64,000 nucleotides of DNA from Allofrancisella guangzhouensis (GTDB lineage: Bacteria > Pseudomonadota > Gammaproteobacteria > Francisellales > Francisellaceae): the NCBI RefSeq assembly GCF_000815225.1, contig NZ_CP010427.1, positions 1,116,001-1,180,000 of the forward strand, written 5' to 3'. A program made the position numbers and the translations under genes. Shown in pieces: positions 57,654-64,000 of this stretch (positions are counted from its first letter, which is position 1; each line of letters starts with the position of its first letter). The notes beneath the pieces are model-generated. The model saw only the letters and a list, made by a program, of their open reading frames with translations. It did not search any database and was not told the origin of the DNA.

Positions 57654-58250
57654 CTAAGCCCCCACTCCCTGACGAGAATATGTCTGTAGATTTAACTCTA
57701 TAACTAATTTTTCATCAGCTTCTCTTTTGATAGCCATATTAGTGATTACAGCTATATCTTTCATATCGAATAAAGCTATAAACAGCTTTATTAATTCTGG
57801 GAAACTACCACTTAGTTTTGCCCTAAAATTTATAGCATACAAATCCAAATGTTTATTTTTCTCTACTCCAGCTGGTGATAAATCAATAATTGTGACACCT
57901 GAGCTATTTATGGCTTCACTCAAAGATGACAAAAATATAGGCACAGAATGGCTTTCTGGTATACTAAACTTTGTTTCGCTGTTACTTTGCTCTAAGATCT
58001 CAACTTGCTCTTTTAATTTCTCTAAATCTTTTTGTTTCTTTATTAACAGAGGAATCTGGTCTTTCATAGTGTTTATATGACTTTCAACTGAAGCATTATT
58101 TGTAAGCACTGGAGCGACAAACATACCATAAAACACCAATGAAAATAATACCAATAATATTAGCATTACTACTAGCCTAAGCTTTAAAGGAGCATAAATA
58201 ACTTTGTTTATATATCTACTAGACAGGAGAAATTGTAGCTTATCTATCAT
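57654..58250 (-). CDS. pilO: Type IV pilus alignment protein PilO
   Basis: A 198-residue bitopic inner-membrane protein. One membrane helix (LVVMLILLVLFSLVFYGMFV at ~27-46) is followed by a coiled coil (KDQIPLLIKKQKDLEKLKEQ) and an alpha/beta ferredoxin-like domain. The family pattern is weak in sequence, but the order between pilN and pilP and the topology make the call secure. The start overlaps the pilN stop by four bases. Confidence 0.9.
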   Translation of the reverse strand: MIDKLQFLLSSRYINKVIYAPLKLRLVVMLILLVLFSLVFYGMFVAPVLTNNASVESHINTMKDQIPLLIKKQKDLEKLKEQVEILEQSNSETKFSIPESHSVPIFLSSLSEAINSSGVTIIDLSPAGVEKNKHLDLYAINFRAKLSGSFPELIKLFIALFDMKDIAVITNMAIKREADEKLVIELNLQTYSRQGVGA

Positions 58251-58807
58251 TGTACAAAATCTCCCTTAAATGCATTACCTTCACCAAATCTAAACTGTAA
58301 AGAGAAACTTCTCTGACCATTTTTTTCAGATCCAAGATTTTTTAACTCAACTTTTTTTATTTTGAATTCAACCTCTAAATTTTTCATGAACACAGAAAGT
58401 AATTTCAAATCTTTAGTTTCACCGTTAAGGACAATCTCATCCTCAGTCGCGATATAAGTTATACCTGTAAGATAAAGCTTATCTGTTATAGCTCTAGATA
58501 TTTTCTCTATACCAAGCAACATATAAAACTGGCTTGCTTTAATGTTTGCTAAGTTATCAGCCACATCAATTAATTTATCACGTTGTTTTTTAACTTCTTG
58601 ATATTGCACTGAATTCTTATCAAGTTCCGTAATTTTAGCTTGAATATACTGTTCAAGTTTTATATCTTCTTTGCTTGACCAGGATAAGATAATAGATAAA
58701 CTAACCATCCCAATAAAAGCAAGTACAGCAATAAAACCTATATCAATAGCTATATATGATAACAGTAGCTTTTTATATCTATCTTGAATAAAGTTTAACT
58801 GTTTCAT
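58247..58807 (-). CDS. pilN: Type IV pilus alignment protein PilN
   Basis: A 186-residue inner-membrane protein with a conserved N-terminal start (LNFIQDRYKKLLL, the region that binds the PilM groove), one membrane helix (IDIGFIAVLAFIGMVSLSII), a coiled coil, and a C-terminal alpha/beta domain ending SFSLQFRFGEGNAF. It pairs with PilO. Overlaps pilM by one base and pilO by four. Confidence 0.9.
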   Translation of the reverse strand: MKQLNFIQDRYKKLLLSYIAIDIGFIAVLAFIGMVSLSIILSWSSKEDIKLEQYIQAKITELDKNSVQYQEVKKQRDKLIDVADNLANIKASQFYMLLGIEKISRAITDKLYLTGITYIATEDEIVLNGETKDLKLLSVFMKNLEVEFKIKKVELKNLGSEKNGQRSFSLQFRFGEGNAFKGDFVQ

Positions 58808-59811
58808 TACAGAGCCTCCATCATAGCTATTGCTACTGGCATCACGTATCGATAAGGCTTTTCGATGGTTTTTTTATAGTCTTGTGTTTGAATATTTACA
58901 AATGGATCCAAAATTCTACAGTCTTTTGCTGAAAGTTCTTTTATTGATGAAAAAATCTTTTCAAAATTTTCTTTGATTCCATAGATATATATAGCGTTAT
59001 CTTGAGCCGAGAAATCAGAAAAATCATTACCAGAGAAATCTAAAGACATAAAATCTATAAATCTTAATAATAGTTGAATAGCTTCATCCACATAATTAGC
59101 ATCTGAAATTTTCGGCTCAAATATTTTCACGGCTTCATAGTTTTTAAGCTCTCCACTAGGAGAAAAGCTATAAACGCATAATTTATCTGCATACAACCCA
59201 AATAAAATACTATTAGTAGTGTGTTTTGAAATTTCTGACAAAAATAGCTCCTGCACAAAGTTACTAATAACGATATTGTCAAGACCGCATACAGAAACAG
59301 CTTTTTTGGATTTTTTAGCAATATTATAAAAACGCTCTGTAATTTTAATATCTGCAATGTAATAAATAGTTATTATTCCCTTTTCTTCTGATTCATCATA
59401 GAAATCAAAAGCAATAACAGAGTAATTTTCTGGAAATTTCTTTTTTAAAAAATGTTCCCTTAAGTAAAATACAACTCCCTCTTTTGCAATTATTTCAGAA
59501 TTTTTTTTATCACACACTATTTCTTCTTTTGATATATCTATATCTTTATAAGTAACAAAACCTAGTCTAGTAAAAAAACCAAGCTTATTTGCTAAAATTA
59601 TATTACTAACTATATTTCCTATATACTCAGAAATAAGTTCTCCCTCAAAATATGCTTGATCAGAAAATATATCACTACTACAACAAACTAAAGAATACTC
59701 TTGATTTTTTTTATCAAGCTTAACCGCAGCTAAGGAAGCAAAGTCATACTCTACTCCCAAAACAGTTTTTTGCGCTTTCTTTCTTTTTTTTTCGAGCAAT
59801 AGTGATAGCAT
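58807..59811 (-). CDS. pilM: Type IV pilus ATPase-like protein PilM
   Basis: A 334-residue cytosolic actin-fold protein that docks PilN at the inner membrane. TVLGVEYDFASLAAVKL is the first phosphate-loop region; VSVCGLDNIVISNFVQELF and YADKLCVYSFSPSGELKNYE lie in the second half. The sequence is divergent compared with Pseudomonas PilM, but position at the head of the pilNOPQ run supports it. First gene of the operon, divergent from adk. Confidence 0.88.
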   Translation of the reverse strand: MLSLLLEKKRKKAQKTVLGVEYDFASLAAVKLDKKNQEYSLVCCSSDIFSDQAYFEGELISEYIGNIVSNIILANKLGFFTRLGFVTYKDIDISKEEIVCDKKNSEIIAKEGVVFYLREHFLKKKFPENYSVIAFDFYDESEEKGIITIYYIADIKITERFYNIAKKSKKAVSVCGLDNIVISNFVQELFLSEISKHTTNSILFGLYADKLCVYSFSPSGELKNYEAVKIFEPKISDANYVDEAIQLLLRFIDFMSLDFSGNDFSDFSAQDNAIYIYGIKENFEKIFSSIKELSAKDCRILDPFVNIQTQDYKKTIEKPYRYVMPVAIAMMEAL

Positions 59812-59947
59812 CTAAAACAAACCTATTTATTTCCTTAACAAATTACCTAGTAAATTACATAATACATTAATTCTAGATATATTATTCTATTTATTTTATA
59901 ATTAAATCCAAATTATGTAAACTACACTTTTAAAAGGTTAAAGGTAA

Positions 59948-60598
59948 ATGCGAATAATTCTTTTAGGCGCTCCAGGAGCTGGCAAAGGCACTCAAGCGAA
60001 GATAATTGAGCAAAAATATAGCATTGCTCATATTTCAACAGGTGATATGATTAGAGAAACTATAAAATCTGGCAATGCGATTGGTAGGCAGCTAAAAGAA
60101 ATTTTAGACTCTGGTCAATTAGTTTCTGACGAATTTATTATCAAAATAGTTAAAAATAGGATTTCGAAAGAAGATTGCAAAAATGGCTTTCTTCTCGATG
60201 GTGTACCTAGAACTATCGTACAGGCTGAACAGTTGGATAAATTAGGTGTAAACATTGATTTTATAATCGAAATAAATGTTGATGATAAACTACTAATAGA
60301 AAGAATAACAGGTCGAAGGATTCACCCAGCCTCTGGTAGAACTTATCATATAAAATTTAATCCACCTAAAGTTGAAGGTAAAGATGATGTAACAGATGAA
60401 GATTTAGTGACTCGTTCTGATGATAATGAAGCTACAGTCAAAGAAAGGCTTTTTGTATATCGTGAACAAACATCTAACCTAATCGAATTTTATAAAAACT
60501 TTAAATCAAATAACACAAAAACACCTAAATATATAAAAATCAACGGAGATCAACCTGTTGAAAAAGTATCTCAAGATATTTTTGATCATTTAAACTAG
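59948..60598 (+). CDS. adk: Adenylate kinase
   Basis: A 216-residue long-form adenylate kinase interconverting AMP, ADP and ATP. Walker A is [11 protein letters not shown] at 5-15; the AMP-binding [16 protein letters not shown] is near 80; the LID domain [19 protein letters not shown] near 122 lacks the four Cys of zinc-binding forms. AAAGG precedes the ATG. The stop overlaps the convergent dehydrogenase stop inside CTAG. Confidence 0.97.
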   Translation: MRIILLGAPGAGKGTQAKIIEQKYSIAHISTGDMIRETIKSGNAIGRQLKEILDSGQLVSDEFIIKIVKNRISKEDCKNGFLLDGVPRTIVQAEQLDKLGVNIDFIIEINVDDKLLIERITGRRIHPASGRTYHIKFNPPKVEGKDDVTDEDLVTRSDDNEATVKERLFVYREQTSNLIEFYKNFKSNNTKTPKYIKINGDQPVEKVSQDIFDHLN

Positions 60599-63318
60599 CT
60601 TAAGACTACTGACTCTAAGACTAATTCGACAAAGGAAATATACTCTATACCAGAGTGCTGACTAAGACCAATCTGGCAACTACGATTAAAGCTTACACCT
60701 ATATCACAGCCTTTTATTTGATTTGCTAGTGAACTTAAACTACTTGCATTTAGCTCTGGAGTGGTAAAGCCTTTATCACCAGCAAAACCACAACAGTAAA
60801 TTCTTTCTGGTAGTACAACTTCATTACAGCATAGCTTTAAAAGATTAATGTATATTTCATCAATATTTTGTTTTCTGGTTGAACAATCAATATGAAGAGC
60901 TATCTTATTAAACTTTTTGGTAAGTTTTGTAGTATCAATATTTTCTACAATAAAGCTATTTATATCAGTTAGAGCTATGTTTTGTTGTTTTGCAAAACCA
61001 GCACAAGAGCTATTATCTATCACAGCATAATTATATAGGTCTAAGTTTTGTTTACTAAGTATTTCTTGAGATTTATGTTGCTGAACATAATTAGCTTTTG
61101 AATTATACATCTGACCACAACATACACCCTTAAGATCTTTTGGATAATCAACGTCAAAACCTAACTTTTCTAAAACTAATTGACTAGGATATTTAGAATA
61201 TTTTTTATTACAAGCAAATATTTTATTAGGACATGATGGTATTAATAATACCCTATTATCATTATTGGTGACTGAATTCTTAAAATGTACATCTTGAACT
61301 TTAGGCATAGTTTCTAAATATACTGGTATAGATTTAAAGTGATTATGTAAAACCTTAGTTACCTTTTGCAAATTTGTTTTTCCTATGATATTTCCAGTTA
61401 AATTGGCCAGTTTAACTTTTTGTTTAGCTTTATTAATTTCTTGAGAGTGATTAACTAACTTATTAGCTTGTCTTTTCTGTTTTAAAATAAAAGCTCCTGT
61501 ATCTATGTCAACTGGGCATCTAGTTTTACATAAACTTGTAGTTGCACATGTTTGTATACCATAATATTCAAAATCTTTTTGCCATCTTGGTTTATCACTA
61601 TCTGCTAAAGTGGGTATTTTTCGTATAACAGCATTTCGTTGGCGGGGAGTAAGGCTTAAATTACGTGAAGGGCATACTGGTTCACAAAACCCACACTCCA
61701 TACACTTATCTATTTCATTTCCAATTACATTAAGCTTTTTGAGGTTTTGAATATGTAAGTTTTTATTACGCGTTAGCTTAACATCAGGATTTAAAATATT
61801 TTTAGGGTCAAATAACTCTTTGATTTGCCACATAATGTCTAAACACTTTTCTCCCCACTCTACTATTGCAAAAGGTGAAATATTTCTTCCACTTCCATGC
61901 TCTGCTTTTAGTGAACCATTAAATTCTTTAGTTACTATATTTACTAACTCATGCATAAATTTGTCATATATCGATACTTCTTTATTATTGTGAAAGTCTG
62001 GTGTTATAACAAAATGTATGTTTCCTGCTAACACATGCCCAAAAATAGCGGCATTAATATAATCATACTTATCAAAAAGCTTTCTTACTTGAGTTATAAA
62101 GCTTGGCAAATCTAAAATATTCACAGCTATATCTTCTATAATAATACTAGAACCTGACGGTCTTAGCCCAGCTATGGTAGGTACTATCCCATTACGTATT
62201 TTCCATAGAATTTGCGCTTTAGCTTCATCTTGGATAAACCCAACTTGATGAATTATATTTGTTTTTTCTATATAACCATTTATAAGTTTAAGCTTATTAT
62301 CTAAATCTTTTTGGCTTGACTCTGCAAGCTCAACCATAATAGCAGCTATTTGAAAATCTTCTAAAGAGGTTAAAAAAGGCTTTAGCTCAACATTATTAGC
62401 GACAGATTTAAGAGATGCGTAATCTAACAATTCAACTGAAGATAAATTAAAAGCTTCAATTTGTGTTGTTAGTTTAACCAAATCATCTAACTTACCATAT
62501 ATTAAATTTAAAGCTTTGTACTTATACTCTGGTACTGTGTTTAAAGTTACATTACTAACAAATCCAAGTGTACCTTCTGAACCTATTATTAGTCTTTCTA
62601 CTATTTTAATAGGGTCCTTAAAATCTAAAAAAGCGTTTAGACTATAACCACTTGTGTTTTTAATGGAAAATTTCTTTTTTATAAATTTAGTCAACTCAAT
62701 ATTTTGTAATATTTGAGTTTGAATCTCTAAAATTATATCTAGAAAGTTTTTTTTATTTTGTTTAAAATTTTTTACACTTTCATAATCTGAAGTGTCTAAA
62801 ATACTACCATCACTAAGAATAATCCTAATAGAATCTAATGTTGCATAAGAATTCTTAGCTGTACCACAACACATACCACTTGAGTTATTGGCTATAATTC
62901 CACCGATTTTGGCTGTATTTATAGAGCCTGGATCTGGTCCTATTTTACGATTATAGATTTTCAAGTATTTATTAGCCTCGCCTCCAATGATACCTGGCTG
63001 CAGTTTTATCTTTTGTCCATCATTATAAATTTTATAATCTAGCCAGGAATCTGAAGCTAACACCACCAATACTTGGTCTGTAACAGCCTGACCGGATAAG
63101 CTAGTTCCTGCCGTTCTAAAAGTTAGTTTTATGTCATACTCATTTGCTAACTCAATAACTTTCTGGATTTCTTGTTCTAGTTTAACTACTAAAACTAATT
63201 TAGGTATCATCCTATAGGGACTAGCATCAGTTGAATAAGCATATCTTAACAATTCATTTTCGATAATTTGTTGTTTACTTAGGGTTTCTAATAATTTTGA
63301 CTTAAAAATTTCTAACAT
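60595..63318 (-). CDS. FAD-linked oxidase fused to Fe-S (CCG) domain, D-lactate dehydrogenase-like
   Basis: A 907-residue fusion resembling a GlcD part joined to a GlcF part, as in YdiJ and some D-lactate or D-2-hydroxyglutarate dehydrogenases. Residues ~30-240 are the PCMH-type FAD fold ([34 protein letters not shown]), ~250-520 the FAD-oxidase C domain ([12 protein letters not shown]), ~540-630 two 4Fe-4S motifs ([24 protein letters not shown]), and ~640-907 two CCG blocks ([22 protein letters not shown]). It oxidises a 2-hydroxy acid and passes electrons toward the respiratory chain; exact substrate unknown. Shorter than E. coli YdiJ (~1018). Confidence 0.87.
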   Translation of the reverse strand: MLEIFKSKLLETLSKQQIIENELLRYAYSTDASPYRMIPKLVLVVKLEQEIQKVIELANEYDIKLTFRTAGTSLSGQAVTDQVLVVLASDSWLDYKIYNDGQKIKLQPGIIGGEANKYLKIYNRKIGPDPGSINTAKIGGIIANNSSGMCCGTAKNSYATLDSIRIILSDGSILDTSDYESVKNFKQNKKNFLDIILEIQTQILQNIELTKFIKKKFSIKNTSGYSLNAFLDFKDPIKIVERLIIGSEGTLGFVSNVTLNTVPEYKYKALNLIYGKLDDLVKLTTQIEAFNLSSVELLDYASLKSVANNVELKPFLTSLEDFQIAAIMVELAESSQKDLDNKLKLINGYIEKTNIIHQVGFIQDEAKAQILWKIRNGIVPTIAGLRPSGSSIIIEDIAVNILDLPSFITQVRKLFDKYDYINAAIFGHVLAGNIHFVITPDFHNNKEVSIYDKFMHELVNIVTKEFNGSLKAEHGSGRNISPFAIVEWGEKCLDIMWQIKELFDPKNILNPDVKLTRNKNLHIQNLKKLNVIGNEIDKCMECGFCEPVCPSRNLSLTPRQRNAVIRKIPTLADSDKPRWQKDFEYYGIQTCATTSLCKTRCPVDIDTGAFILKQKRQANKLVNHSQEINKAKQKVKLANLTGNIIGKTNLQKVTKVLHNHFKSIPVYLETMPKVQDVHFKNSVTNNDNRVLLIPSCPNKIFACNKKYSKYPSQLVLEKLGFDVDYPKDLKGVCCGQMYNSKANYVQQHKSQEILSKQNLDLYNYAVIDNSSCAGFAKQQNIALTDINSFIVENIDTTKLTKKFNKIALHIDCSTRKQNIDEIYINLLKLCCNEVVLPERIYCCGFAGDKGFTTPELNASSLSSLANQIKGCDIGVSFNRSCQIGLSQHSGIEYISFVELVLESVVLS

Positions 63319-63473
63319 TTATTCAGCACTACAAACTTAACTCTTACAAATCACACTAAAGTTTACCATACTATAATTTTATTTTATTACAACAAAACGA
63401 TTTTACTTTTGATTATATTCCAAAAGTTGTTTATGATGTTGTAATAATTAGCCTATATTAATATTATTATCTT

Positions 63474-64000
63474 ATGACAATGCTTGAAAAAATTTCTCGA
63501 ACCGGGTATTGGAGTGATTTTTATGTATATCCTATTGCTATTGTCTTTTTTTTAGTTTTAAGCTTTAAGTGCTTTTTTGGTAATTTTTTTTGGATATTTA
63601 CGCTTATCGTACTAGGGGTTTTTACCTGGACTTTTATAGAATACTTGGTTCATAGATTTATATTTCACTATTGTCCTTTGATAAAGGAATTACATGCTGT
63701 GCACCATAAACATACGATAGATTTAGTAGGCAATCCAACGTATATATCATTACCGATTTATACTGTTACACTGTTTTTACCTTTATACCTAATTTTTGGG
63801 TTAGGTATAGCAAGTGCTATTTATAGTGGAGCCTTACTTGGAGCTTTACTTTACTTCTTTGTACATCATAGCACTCACCATGTGAAAGCAAAAAAAGGCT
63901 CTCTTCTATTTATATACAAAAAACATCATGCTTTGCATCACCACTATGAAGACAAAAATTTCTCAGTAACTTTTCCATTATGGGATAAAGTATTTAAAAC
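63474..64000 (+). CDS. Fatty acid hydroxylase / sterol desaturase superfamily, 5' part (runs off the window)
   Basis: The first 175 residues of a di-iron membrane hydroxylase. Hydrophobic helices alternate with the His clusters that bind iron: HRFIFHY, HAVHHKH, HHSTHH and HHALHHHYE. This set matches the fatty acid hydroxylase superfamily, whose members hydroxylate lipids such as the acyl chains of lipid A or sphingolipids. The start may be the ATG at 63474 or 63480; neither has a clear ribosome site. The gene continues past the window edge. Confidence 0.85.
   Translation, partial: MTMLEKISRTGYWSDFYVYPIAIVFFLVLSFKCFFGNFFWIFTLIVLGVFTWTFIEYLVHRFIFHYCPLIKELHAVHHKHTIDLVGNPTYISLPIYTVTLFLPLYLIFGLGIASAIYSGALLGALLYFFVHHSTHHVKAKKGSLLFIYKKHHALHHHYEDKNFSVTFPLWDKVFK

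Overview
The window is a strongly AT-rich gammaproteobacterial chromosome segment whose gene content and order point to the Francisella group. The pointers are an AT-rich coding style, a pilMNOPQ-aroK-aroB cluster, a TolC-family gene lying between an M17 aminopeptidase gene and alaS, a short Mrp without its N-terminal domain, a GadC-type antiporter, an MFS carrier, an IS630-family relic, and several secreted or membrane proteins with no family I recognise. Genus is inferred from protein resemblance and gene order recalled from memory; no rRNA, tRNA or CRISPR is present to confirm it. About 65 protein genes or gene remnants are dense and on both strands, mostly in short same-strand runs.

Layout. 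1-2258: start of a glutathione reductase gene, exonuclease III, and pheS. 2259-7654: an accessory block that splits pheS from pheT. It holds a broken IS630-family transposase, a ~96 bp palindromic MITE-like element with TA at both edges, a 27 bp inverted-repeat pair, a small gene frameshifted at a run of six G, a 901-residue secreted protein ending in a bulb-type (B-lectin) domain, a KGG-repeat stress protein made of 38-residue tandem repeats, and a 55-residue small protein. 7655-13282: pheT behind its own promoter and leader hairpin, cardiolipin synthase, mrp and dcd. 13299-18643: leuS, lptE, a YbdG-type mechanosensitive channel, yqgE and ruvX. 18691-25039: a NUDIX hydrolase, a small winged-helix regulator, a DUF3293/thioredoxin/SIMPL-like trio, and the sufBCD iron-sulfur operon led by its own Rrf2-type regulator. 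25193-35056: trkA, a glutamate/GABA-family antiporter, a proline-rich secreted protein, transaldolase, an M17 aminopeptidase, a TolC-like protein and alaS. 35220-37315: a second small patch of unassigned genes (membrane-anchored, secreted, cytosolic). 37428-46854: NAD(P)HX repair, glutathione peroxidase, an exported chorismate mutase, PrmA, ferrochelatase plus photolyase, CoaBC and an MFS carrier. 46985-52970: an amino acid permease, the giant PutA proline catabolic enzyme and SdhE. 53175-59811: a coiled-coil protein, then the type IV pilus alignment/secretin genes pilMNOPQ followed by aroK and aroB. 59948-64000: adenylate kinase, a fused FAD/Fe-S dehydrogenase, and the start of a fatty-acid hydroxylase.

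How parts fit together. The suf genes build Fe-S clusters under a cluster-sensing repressor whose promoter spans a perfect palindrome. The pil genes form the inner-membrane alignment complex and outer-membrane secretin of type IV pili or type II-like secretion. The outer-surface theme recurs: LptE, the TolC-like protein, PilQ and the secreted lectin protein.

The region most worth follow-up is 2259-7654, where mobile-element debris, inverted repeats, a frameshifted homopolymer and a large secreted lectin protein sit between two subunit genes that are normally adjacent.
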